A stretch of 64,000 nt of DNA, taken from the NCBI RefSeq assembly GCF_032854445.1, contig NC_088297.1:25369127-25433126 (forward strand). Reading direction: 5' to 3'. How positions within the stretch are numbered: position 1 is the first letter of the stretch; each line of letters starts with the position of its first letter. A model generated the notes under the pieces. It worked only from the letters and a program-made list of their open reading frames with translations, was not told the DNA's origin and searched no databases. This document shows, one piece after another, positions 1 through 9,563 of this stretch. A program made the translations under genes and the position numbers. Source of the DNA: Liolophura sinensis (lineage: Eukaryota; Mollusca; Polyplacophora; Chitonida; Chitonidae).

Positions 1-245
1 TGTCGATTTGTGTCAGCTGCCAGAGGTTCACCATGTGGATTTGTGTCAGCTGCCAGAGATTCACGATGTGGATTTGTGTCAGCTGCCAGAGGTTCACGAT
101 GTGGATTTGTGTCAGCTGCCAGAGGTTCACGATGTGGATTTGTGTCAGCTGCCAGAGGTTAACAATGTGGATTTGTGTCAGCTGCCAGAGGTTCACAGTG
201 TGGATTTGTGTCAGCTGCCAGAGGTTCAAGACGTGGATTTGCATA
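1..245. repeat. 33-bp tandem repeat running off the window start
   Basis: About seven head-to-tail copies of a 33-bp unit containing GTCAGCTGCCAGAGGTT are visible, with one or two substitutions per copy. As 33 is a multiple of three, two plus-strand frames stay open (an 11-residue repeat with core CQLPEVHDVDL in one). Nothing else suggests coding: no splice site or start was found, and the frame stops at about 275 in unique sequence. The true length is unknown because the array continues upstream of base 1. Confidence 0.9.
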
Positions 246-602
246 CTTATTTATTAGTACCTAATGGAGCATCTTAAGGCATACATGTAAAACATGGCAA
301 ATTGTGAAGTACACTGTGTTTTTGTTAAGGAGGCCATTGGAATGTATATGTACTAGTAGTACCACTATAATAGGCACAATAAAATGACCTATCTGATCAC
401 CTCAGTTTAATAATAGATGATAAAAAAATTGATTGATTTGAGATTCTTTTTTTTTTTGTCCCTTGCAACTGTTTACTTTCCATGTGCAACAATAAAAGTA
501 CATGTACCATTGAGCCTTTTCACATTTATCAGCTGGGAAATCTGAGACTAGACAGAATAGCAGCATGAAAGTAAAAATTATAATGCTGTAGAGGTATTTG
601 CA
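246..602. other. Unique AT-rich spacer, no gene seen
   Basis: No repeat, splice pair or protein similarity was recognised in this stretch. Confidence 0.6.
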
Positions 603-608
603 TATTTA

Positions 609-1603
609 CAGTGTTTGTACTGGGGTCAAAAAAAAAATCCTACTTTTGTCGAGGTTTGCAATCTGCTTGTCAGATTAGACGAGTAGTACGGCCCGAGCCC
701 ATGCGTGACCTCATAACCCTGCTTGGAGTCAGAAAATGAAAATTTTGCCGCGATTTTAGAGTCCGGGAACATCTGTGCAAACAGAGTCGAGGTGCATGCT
801 GCTGCGTGAGGAGATATACCATGTGCCTCCAGGTGATGCAAATAAATAATTTCCGCATCTCTCGCCAGCTCTTCAGTGCCCCGGGCCTCTGCATTCTTGA
901 CAGCAGCAGCAGCTGCAAAAGCATGCACAATACTCCCACGGCATCCCGCAGTCGTCTTCGCCTTCTGATGCTTACCGGTAGCACTATGCTTACTAAGCGC
1001 CTTTTCGCCCTCCTTCAAACAAACATTGGACTTGCAGAATCGGCACGTAACATTAAAATTGTCATTCCTAAGGATCCAATCTCCATATTTCCCCCCGTTC
1101 GGGTCGCTGGTTTCCAATAATTTCTCCGTAAAGTGTAACACCATCTTGGCAAGACTTTGGAAATGGCGCGATTGTAATCTCGTGACCTCTCGAGATTTTC
1201 CGCGAATTTACGGGTGATCGGTTCCAACAGCTGTACTTACTCCCTCCGCTGCATTATTTGGACATAAAGACTGCGGATGGGGTGTGCTCAATTACTGCAA
1301 GGCCGGAACAAGCCTGACTTTGGTACATTGGACGCGGCGGGTGTATTTTCAGTAAGTGAACCGTTTAAAGTTTTGGCGACTGACGTGTCTGCTGAACTCG
1401 GCCTCGCAAAAATCATCCCTTGAATTTCTCAAAGATTACAGTAAAATAAATCTTTCTACATGACAAAATTCTTCTGCACAACAAACGGCAAAATCCGACG
1501 AATTTCGGCGAATACGGGTTAAAATTAATGAAAATCCTACTTTATCCGTCAAAACTGTGAAAATCCGACTTTTGTCGGATAATCCGACGCGGTACAAACA
1601 CTG
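609..1603 (-). mobile_element. Short hAT-like DNA transposon with TIRs and target-site duplication
   Basis: The left end reads CAGTGTTTGTAC and the right end GTACAAACACTG, a 12-bp perfect terminal inverted repeat beginning CAGTG as in many hAT elements. TATTTA lies directly outside both ends (603-608 and 1604-1609); the match becomes 8 bp (TATTTACA) if the CA of the left TIR is counted. Inside, motifs like TCCTACTTTTGTC and AAAATCCGACTTTTGTCGG recur as sub-terminal inverted repeats. The element is only about 1 kb and carries just an N-terminal transposase-like frame, so it is non-autonomous. The hAT assignment rests on the TIR start, near-8-bp duplication and the encoded zinc-finger type. Confidence 0.72.
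626..1144 (-). pseudogene. N-terminal fragment of a hAT-type transposase-like protein
   Basis: A 172-residue frame lies inside the transposon at 609-1603. Near its start it has a BED-like zinc-finger pattern: residues CRFCKSNVCLKEGEKALSKH followed by SATGKH, i.e. Cys-x2-Cys ... His-x5-His. Farther on, KQGYEVTHGLGPYYSSNL resembles the short motif that precedes the catalytic region in many hAT-like animal proteins. No DDE catalytic core or dimerisation domain is present, and the frame runs into the TIR. It is probably a remnant or a MITE carrying a transposase N-terminus. Exact family is uncertain. Confidence 0.5.
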
Positions 1604-1744
1604 TATTTACATTATTTAAATCATGTGTTTAAGCAAAATAATAGCTTCTCTAAGGCCTTGTGGGCAGTTCTGGTGCCAAGATCTTCATCTTCAGAAACAG
1701 AGGTGAAAAGAATAACTCCATAGATGTTTATGACAAGGATCTTA

Positions 1745-2858
1745 GCACTAGACTAGTTTTGTGGGAAGAGGCCAGCAGTTGTGTCTGAGGGTCTTCGCAC
1801 TAGACCATTTTTGTGAGTCCAGCAGTTTTGTCCGAGGATCTTAGCACTAGACTAGTTTTGTGGGAAAGAGTCCAGCAGTTGTGTCTGAGGATCTTAGCAC
1901 TAGACTAGTTTTGTGGGAAAGAGTCCAGCAGTTGTGTCTGAGGATCTTAGCACTAGACTAGTTTTGTGAGTCCAGCAGTTATGTCTGAGGATCTTAGCAC
2001 TAGACTAGTTTTGTGGGAAAGGGTCCAGCAGTTATGTCTGAGGATCTTAGCACTAGACTAGTTTGTGGGAAAGAGTCCAGCAGTTATGTCTGAGGATCTT
2101 AGCACTAGACCACTTTTGTGGGAAAGAGTCCAGCAGTTATGTCTGAGGATCTTAGCACTAGACCAGTTTAGTGGGAAAGAGTCCAGCAGTTATGTCCGAG
2201 GATCTTAGCACTAGACTAGTTTTGTGGGAAAGGGTCCAGCAGTTATGTCTGAGGATCTTAGCACTAGACTAGTTTTGTGGGAAAGAGTCCAGCAGTTATG
2301 TCTGAGGTTCTTAGCACTAGACTAGTTTTGTGGGAAAGAGTCCAGCAGTTGTCTGAGGATCTGAGCACTAGACTAGTTTTGTGGGAAGAGTCCAGCAGTT
2401 GTGTCTGAGGATCTTAGCACTAGACTAGCTTTGTGGGAAAGAGTTCAGCAGTTGTGTCTGAGGATCTTAGCACTAGACTAGTTTTGTGGGAAGAGTCCAG
2501 CAGTTGTGTCTGAGGATCTTAGCACTAGACTAGTTTTGTGAATCCAGCAGTTGTGTCTGAGGTTCTTAGCACTAGACTAGTTTTGTGGGAAGAGGCCAGC
2601 AGTTGTGTCTGAGGATCTTCGCACTAGACCATTTTTGTGAATCCAGCAGTTGTGTCTGAGGTTCTTAGCACTAGACTAGTTTTGTGGGAAGAGGCCAGCA
2701 GTTGTGTCTGAGGATCTTCGCACTAGACCATTTTTGTGAGTCCAGCAGTTGTGTCTGAGGATCTTAGCACTAGACTAGTTTTGTGGGAAGAGTCCAGCAG
2801 TTGTGTCTGAGGATCTTAGCACTAGACCATTTTTGTGAGTCCAGCAGTTGCCTCTGGT
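1745..2858. repeat. 53-bp minisatellite array (about 21 copies)
   Basis: The unit contains GAGGATCTTAGCACTAGAC followed by TAGTTTTGTGGGAAAGAGTC and CAGCAGTT. Length variants lacking GGGAAAGA occur at the two ends and full units in the middle. No frame stays open, and it looks non-coding. Confidence 0.92.
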
Positions 2859-3606
2859 CATGGTTATTGTATATAGTCCAGAGATTGGTATACAATGTGT
2901 GATGTTGACTGTGTGTACATATAGTTTATATAGGCTGTAGTGAATTTAACATGTAAAAGCAAAACTTTGGAATCTTGTGCAGAGATGAATGTGTTCATTA
3001 AATAGCATGGAGAAGTCAATAATAATGTAGCCCAGAGTACCATGTATTTATTTATTGGGAGCAAATTCAGGTGAATACGACAGTGTGTAGGTGGGTTAAG
3101 GCAGATAAAAAGTTATGTGTCAAGACTTTGATTTTGATTCATGTACGATGTTCAGTGACTGATAGATCAAGTAAACAAATCTGGAAAAAAATGGGGAGCT
3201 TTGCTTAACGTTTTTTTCTGTTTAAATTTAAATGTGTCATAGCGTAGATGTGAAAGTTAAAATGAAGTTATCTCACTTCTTCAATGGCTCTGCATTCCAT
3301 GTGCTACATGTATGTGACAAGTTATGTTGATTTGTAAATTATATTTGTTGAATATTGTATTATTTGTGTTAATTAAGCATTGTAACCCTCTCAGATAAGA
3401 AACGCTAGTATCTGGATGTGTTACAGTCTTCCCATTCAGTACTTACCTGTACCAGTCAAATGTAAATGTGAAAGAACACCAATGCATTTTTTCATTCACT
3501 AACTTTCAATGCCATATTTAGATTATTGAAAGGACTGAACAATGCAATTTTCCAGGTTTATTGATGAGGGGTTTCAGATGTTAGCTTGGGTGGACTATTC
3601 TGTAAG
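2859..3606. other. Unique spacer, no gene seen
   Basis: AT-rich, many short stops in all frames. A minus-strand frame at 2864-3064 has no supporting motif. Confidence 0.6.
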
Positions 3607-3616
3607 TATTGCTTCT

Positions 3617-3881
3617 TGGGGCCTCCGTTGCCATGGGGGTTAGCACACCAGCACAGCACAATGATCCAGGAGCCTCCCGCCAATGCGGTTGCTGTAAGTT
3701 CAAGTCCAGCTCGTGCTGGCTTCCAGTCCAGCCGTGATACGGAAGGTCTGCCAGCAACCTTCTAGTGCTCTTGGGTTTCCCCCGGCCTCCAAATTTCTTC
3801 CCACCATAATGCTGGCTGTCATCGTGTAAGCAAAATATTTTTGAGTGCGGCATAAAACCCCAATCAAAGACATAAATAAAT
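3617..3881 (+). mobile_element. SINE family A, full-length copy with 10-bp TSD
   Basis: A tRNA-like head (GGGGCCTCCGTTGCCATGGG, degenerate A box, then a B box in AAGTTCAAGTCC) is followed by a conserved body (CTTCCCACCATAATGCTGGC) and an (ATAA)n-type tail after CACCAATCAAA-like sequence. TATTGCTTCT flanks the copy at 3607-3616 and 3882-3891, a perfect 10-bp target-site duplication. This is the best-bounded copy of the commonest dispersed repeat in the window. Confidence 0.93.
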
Positions 3882-3937
3882 TATTGCTTCTATCTCATCT
3901 TTCTTATATTTAGTAGAGAAAATCATCAGGCCCCAGG

Positions 3938-4085
3938 ATGACGAAGCGATCTTAGACTTATGTCAAAATTTCAGCCACTAAAGTTGATACGTTTCTTTCC
4001 GTTATTTTAGCTGAAATTTGTTTTACAATGACTTACCCAGAATTTCTGTTGTCGAGCAATATTTTGGCTTCATCACATAAAAAAT
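3938..4085. mobile_element. Diverged MITE remnant sharing ends with the 28.5-kb element
   Basis: The sequence AGCGATCTTAGACTTATGTC followed by AAAATTTCAG, and CCGTTATTTTAGCTGAAATT, recur at 28507-28678, the second block there in reverse orientation. This marks a shared TIR-bearing family. The right end is not clear. Confidence 0.45.
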
Positions 4086-4486
4086 AACAAGTTTAAAGTG
4101 ATCTGTGATTCCGGGGCTAGCAGGTGGTGTGTGGTCGAGTCAGTGCCAGTTGCTGTTTTGCTAGAATCCCCAGACAGCTATTACTGACAGATTTGAAATG
4201 TGAGGGATGCATTATAGCTACAGTCTATCCTTCCCAGGCACCACTATGTTGATATTTACTGTCATACACCTTGTTTATCTATAAAACTGTCAATGTATTC
4301 TAGACATGGAAGTGAAAAATGACTAAATAAAGAAAACAGAAAATATCACAAAATAGAAGTTCAAAATGATTTTGTATTTTGTTATATCTATATTTATATA
4401 TGTGGACAATTACATTACATTGTATAATAATTAAGCACAAATTCACGATAGCCGTCACATCCTAGCAAATAGTTTTAAAAAAACAC

Positions 4487-4755
4487 ATTTATTTTATTTA
4501 TTTGTTTGATTGATGTACACTATACTCGAGAATATTTCACCTAAACGACGCGTACCAGCATTATGGTGGGAGGAAAAAGAGCAGAGCCCATGGGAAACAC
4601 ACAACTATTTGTACATCGCCGACAGACTTTCCCACATACACATACGGCCGAGCAGGTTGCCTGCATGAGCTGGACATGAACTCAGTGACCCCAACGGTGA
4701 GAGGCTTCTGGGTCATTACTCCCTCTGGTGGCGTGCTAACTGCCACAGCCCAAAT
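4487..4755 (-). mobile_element. SINE family A, near full length, reverse
   Basis: Reverse-oriented copy: T-rich tail (ATTTATTTGTTTGATTG), body with CAGCATTATGGTGGGAGGAA, and head with CTGGACATGAACTC (B box complement) ending near GCCACAGCCC. Divergence is higher than in the 3.6-kb copy. Confidence 0.85.
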
Positions 4756-4977
4756 CCACGTCTTGCACAGACAAACCCATTATTAACTGCAAGGGAGAAA
4801 CAGCCACCAGAAGATGGCGACTTCTGCCCCAACCTGGGCATATACCTAACAGATCGATTCATATATAATGACAATGACCTGCGTGCACTATATGTTAAGG
4901 GCTCACAGCAGGGTCAGATTTGTTCAGAAGACAGGGGGGTGGGGGGTTCGGGGGTGGTGGTATTATACTGTCCACCT

Positions 4978-5105
4978 TATATTTATTTATTTATTGGTGC
5001 TCTATGCCATACTTAAGAATATTTCAGTTATATGACGGTGGCCAGCATTATGGTGGGAGGAAATGGTCAGAGTCCGAGAAAAAACCTCGACCATCAGTGC
5101 AACCC
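4978..5105 (-). mobile_element. SINE family A, truncated reverse copy
   Basis: Contains tail ATTTATTTATTTATTGGTGC and CAGCATTATGGTGGGAGGAA, then breaks into the 114-bp array near 5105. The tRNA-like head is missing. Confidence 0.82.
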
Positions 5106-5129
5106 ACAAAATGCATCTACACATAATGC

Positions 5130-6262
5130 AGTGCAACCCAATGTACATCAGGGCCTCCCAATTCTCAGTGTGGAGAATAGGGTGTCGTCATGTGTTCACA
5201 CAGGACGACATACATGTAATGTGCTGATGTAGTATTGTGGTTGTCACACCCAGTGTACATCAGGGCCTCCCAATTGTCAGTGTGGAGAACAGCGTGTCAC
5301 GTCCTGTGTGAACACATGACGACATACATGTAATGTGCTGATGTAGTATTGTGGTTGTCACACCCAGTGTACATCAGGGCCTCCCAATTGTCAGTGTGGA
5401 GAACAGCGTGTCACGTCCTGTGTGAACACGACGACATATATGTAATGTGCTGATGTAGTATTGTGGTTGTCACACCCAGTGTACATCAGGGCCTCCCAAT
5501 TGTCAGTGTGGAGAATAGCGTGTCACGTCCTGTGTGAACACATGACGACATACATGTAATGTGCTGATGTAGTATTGTGGTTGTCACACCCAGTGTACAT
5601 CAGGGCCTCCCAATTGTCAGTGTGGAGAACAGCGTGTCACGTCCTGTGTGAACACATGATGACATACATGTAATGTGCTGATGTAGTATTGTGGTTGTCA
5701 CACCCAGTGTACATCAGGACCTCCCAATTGTCAGTGTGGAGAACAGCGTGTCACGTCCTGTGTGAACACATGACGACATACATGTAATGTGCTGATGTAG
5801 TATTGTGGTTGTCACACCCAGTGTACATCAGGACCTCCCAATTGTCAGTGTGGAGAATAGCGTGTCACGTCCTGTGTGAACACATGACGACATGCATGTA
5901 ATGTGCTGATGTAGTATTGTGGTTGTCACACCCAGTGTACATCAGGGCCTCCCAATTCTCAGTGTGGAGAATAGCGTGTCACGTCCTGTGTGAACACATG
6001 ACGACATACATGTAATGTGCTGATGTAGTATTGTGGTTGTCACACCCAGTGTACATCAGGACCTCCCAATTGTCAGTGTGGAGAACAGCGTGTCACGTCC
6101 TGTGTGAACACATGACGACATACATGTAATGTGCTGATGTAGTATTGTGGTTGTCACACCCAGTGTACATCAGGGCCTCCCAATTCTCAGTGTGGAGAAT
6201 AGCGTGTCACGCCCTGTGTGAACACATAACGACATACATGTAATGTGCTGATGTAGTATTGA
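5130..6262. repeat. 114-bp tandem repeat (about 10 copies)
   Basis: Units start CCCAGTGTACATCAGGGCCT and recur at 5251, 5365, 5477, 5591 and onward with a 114-bp period (one 112-bp copy). Copies are very similar, indicating recent homogenisation. The first unit carries a 22-bp inverted segment at 5186-5207 (see findings). It begins next to a truncated SINE. Confidence 0.95.
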
Positions 6263-7856
6263 CAAATGCTCAGACCTGTAAAATGGTCACACTGAAGGGC
6301 TCTATATAGTGGTCTGCAAATGGCAAAACTCAGGCCTTTGCAAACCACAGAGAGCATACATGTACTCCTTATGGCGCATGGGTTGCTGTCTACCATTTGC
6401 TTGACATCACTGCCATCAATAAACAAGCTTGACCTCAGAGCATGTGAGACGCACATAGGCATATTCAGGCTTAGCCTCATTACTTGTCTCCTCTCACCGA
6501 ACTATTTTATCAGCATTCATCTATAAAACTGTTTCAGATTTAGAACCATGTTGTACATACTGTAGGTAAAGAAAATCCATGTGCATAAAGTATTATTAGA
6601 AACAAAGGTTGAGACGGACTGTTTATGTTTTCTGACTCGCTTTCTGTCTCATCACCGTGACCCCAATGACCTCGGAGTCGTTAAACATTTCTGTGCAAAA
6701 TTTACTATTGGTGGCAGTGATGTCAAGCGAAATGTACAGATTGACTTATGCACTTAAGGAGTATGCACAGAGAGATGTTACACGAGATAACTCTGTACTT
6801 AAAGCGACCTGACAACAAAATTATCTCGCTTCGCTTGTGTGCGCATGTGCACTCGTACCGCGGCATGCGCTTCCATTTTTACTTCTACTAAAAGAGAAAT
6901 TAATGTCAACTTTTTGTGTGGATTGAAGACAAAATGATCCTTTCAAAAACTCATACACATTTAAATCCATTTCAGACTAGTTATACGCATAAGATCTGAT
7001 AGAGTACTGACCTTTCTCTGGATTGCATCTAGAGGAGCAAAAAACCATAAATGTTAGCCCCAAGCCCTGAGTGAAAGCTTTAGAGTTGACTTTTCTTGTT
7101 CAAGTGACGGGGAAAATTGTTCTTCCCACATGTATTTTAATCCATGATGACTGATGAAACCACCACTAAACTTGTCATTTAAGGCTGCACAGTCCTGTTA
7201 GGTTCATTTCCATATCTTTTGGTGTGCGGTTCCAAAATGTTTGCCATGACTGCAAGAAATTATTTTGACGAGCCAGAAGGAAATGTTTCTGTGGAATGCA
7301 ACAACATATCAACTTGGGGAATGGACTTACACTGGCAGGAGTGACAATAAAGGTGCTATTCTCATCTGCTTTGGAGTGAATTTTAAAGGCTCAATTTGTT
7401 TTGCAAAGGGCCGGCTGTATTTTGGAATTCAATACTACTAAAATTGGCAGGCCATGTTTAAACATTGCTGGTCATAAGCTATTTGGCCTGCTAAAATTTT
7501 ATGACTGAAAAAGAGTGGCAGGTTAAAGGAGATTTTCTAATTCGAGCTCTGCACAGCTATAAAGGAAACAAAATTGCCTGTCAACAGGTGTGTGCACATG
7601 ACTAACGAATCCATAAAACAGGTAACAAATTCACACATACCTTTTCCGGAACTGTTTTGAGCCCTGTATAAAATAAAATGAATTGAGCACACGTGTAAAT
7701 TGAGCAAAAATGTTAAATGTTAAAGTTTACACAGATTTTGGGCAGTAGTGTGACAAGGAAGACGCCACAGTATTGTGTCTGAGAACAACCGAAAATATCA
7801 TTTTTGACAAGAATACACAGTACTGTTTTTGAGAAAAAACCACGACTGGTATATCC
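6263..7856. other. Spacer without recognisable gene
   Basis: Short open frames (for example 6320-6526 plus, 6187-6480 minus) have no domain motif, codon bias or splice context. No repeats were seen by eye. Confidence 0.55.
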
Positions 7857-7869
7857 ATTTTCTGAAGAA

Positions 7870-8205
7870 TTAATAAATAAATGAATGCTTTTACAATTAA
7901 CAATCATACTTAACAATTTTTCAGTCATATGATGATGAGAAGTCATTAGATGTGTGTATATCGACTGTCTCCTTGTGGCAGGGAAGGTCCACACTGCCAC
8001 TGAAGTATCATTTGCAAGACACCCAGACATGAAACCCCACCCAGTTTATACATTATACTGACACAGGGCCAACCAGTCCTGTTTCCTAGCTCTGATGGGA
8101 GGCAAATGTACCATTTGGTCTTTGGTATGACCCGGCCCTTGTTTGATCCCTGCTCTCCCGACTTTAAGGCAGACGCTCTAACCATTAGGCCATCAACGCG
8201 GCGTT
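7870..8205 (-). mobile_element. SINE family B with perfect 13-bp TSD
   Basis: Read on the minus strand the copy begins with a tRNA-like head (TGATGGCCTAATGGTTAGAG A box region; GGGATCAAAC B box region). The body includes CAGTCATATGATGATGAGAA on the plus strand, and an A-rich tail ends it. ATTTTCTGAAGAA flanks it at 7857-7869 and 8206-8218. The body differs from family A but matches the copy at 33325-33716. Confidence 0.92.
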
Positions 8206-8256
8206 ATTTTCTGAAGAAGCCAGTATAATAATATATCTAGTGGATCTGCAACGAGT

Positions 8257-8385
8257 GACCCTGTAGTATCAAATTTATTATTTGATTATTATTTATTAGG
8301 ATTAAGAATTTTGCTTGTTTCGGCCTCTGGTGGGAAACAAACGAAATTTTTGACTGCAGTTTAATAAATTTGATACTACAGGATC
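8257..8385. mobile_element. 129-bp foldback MITE with 24-bp TIRs and 6-bp TSD
   Basis: Left end GACCCTGTAGTATCAAATTT plus ATTA; the right end reversed is the same with one mismatch (23 of 24). ACGAGT lies directly outside both ends (8251-8256 and 8386-8391). The inner part also pairs imperfectly (TTTTGCTTGTTTC against GAAACAAACGAAA), so the whole element can fold. No coding capacity. Confidence 0.85.
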
Positions 8386-8391
8386 ACGAGT

Positions 8392-9468
8392 TTGGAGATT
8401 CCGTTTATCTAATAAATGGAAAATCCAAAAAACGTACGAAATTACGCCTCAAATCAGCAAGAATATTTTGTCTTGTTTCTCTGCTTGTACAAGCATGCGC
8501 AGAAGTGCGGAGGAATTTAAGTAAGTGCTGTCGGTCATTTTACTCAGGCCAATGCACAACATTTATGCGCAAGATCAAATATACACGACTCAAAAGAGTT
8601 CAATGCAGAACGGCATTACTCTCGTAAGTTTGGATAAGATTTATAAATTATCATCTATATACATTAAATCTATATACAGCAGCAAACAATTGTTTTTAAT
8701 CCGCTTACGAACATGTCCGTCACCAAAAGACACCGAAAAGCCGCTGGCAAAGCGGTCAGGAGTGTTGCACGTGCCTGCGGTTGAAATTTTAGGCACCTAC
8801 AAGTACTGCCAAGAACATCAATTCCAAGACATGTATGACATTTCTTTGCACGATTGCGAAGACTGGATTACCCTGATACGACGATATATAGCAGATGGAT
8901 ATTCATAGGGCCTACTTTTTACTGTGGTTGTGGATATGGATGTTGAGATCAGCTCTCGAAAATTGGTGCACTTGACCTGATTTCCATCTTCGATGTACTG
9001 TGTAGAAGCAAGAAGTTGAACTAGTACAGGCAAGATTTTGACCACTGTTATTTGTGGTTAGTGGGGCGGCTGAAGTAATCGGACGAGGGTTTGTGGACTT
9101 GGCATTTTCCCCGTACTTTGCATGTTTACGAATACTGTACCTGCAATGGCCGCATGTGGTGCCGTTGGTGTTGTTGCAGGTGCGATTTTACATAATCAGT
9201 GCCATAAAAGTTCAGCTACACATATATAATCAGATATACGCCTACTTGTACATATATTTCGCCAATAATTAGTATATTTCCTTCTCCGCCATTGTCTCTC
9301 GAAACAAAATCTCTGGCTTTCAGTCGTCCAGCCACGATTTTGCAGACGAGAAAATCACGTATTATTTAAAAAAAAAAGTAGTTCGGTCTGTGTGTAGCTT
9401 TTGATTGCCAGATTTTTATGAATGAACTTCTGTGAGCCAATCAAGTACACGTAACATTGTTGACGAAA
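8392..9468. other. Spacer, no confident gene
   Basis: A 127-codon plus-strand frame at 8525-8908 is the longest. Its last half (ending near DCEDWITLIRRYIADGYS) looks less biased than random AT-rich frames, but I recognise no family and see no convincing splice pair. Confidence 0.4.
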
Positions 9469-9533
9469 GGTGGGATATGATATTTATCCCACCCTACTTT
9501 ATCCCATATCCTGGGTCACACTTATGGGATAAA
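9469..9533. other. Two consecutive hairpins beside the 77-bp array
   Basis: GGTGGGATA (9469-9477) pairs with TATCCCACC (9485-9493), and TTTATCCCAT (9498-9507) with ATGGGATAAA (9524-9533). The hairpins sit about 30 bp before the first 77-bp unit and may mark the end of the element that carries the array. Confidence 0.6.
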
Positions 9534-9563
9534 TTGCGGCAGGATATTTAATATGCACAAACT

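Noticed and set aside
8-277. Open frame of 11-residue repeats (CQLPEVHDVDL) as a protein-coding gene
   Set aside because: The unit length (33) alone keeps frames open, two overlap, and there is no splice or start context.
8525-8908. 127-codon plus-strand frame as a gene
   Set aside because: No known motif, no convincing splice sites, starts in repeat-like sequence; kept only as a note.
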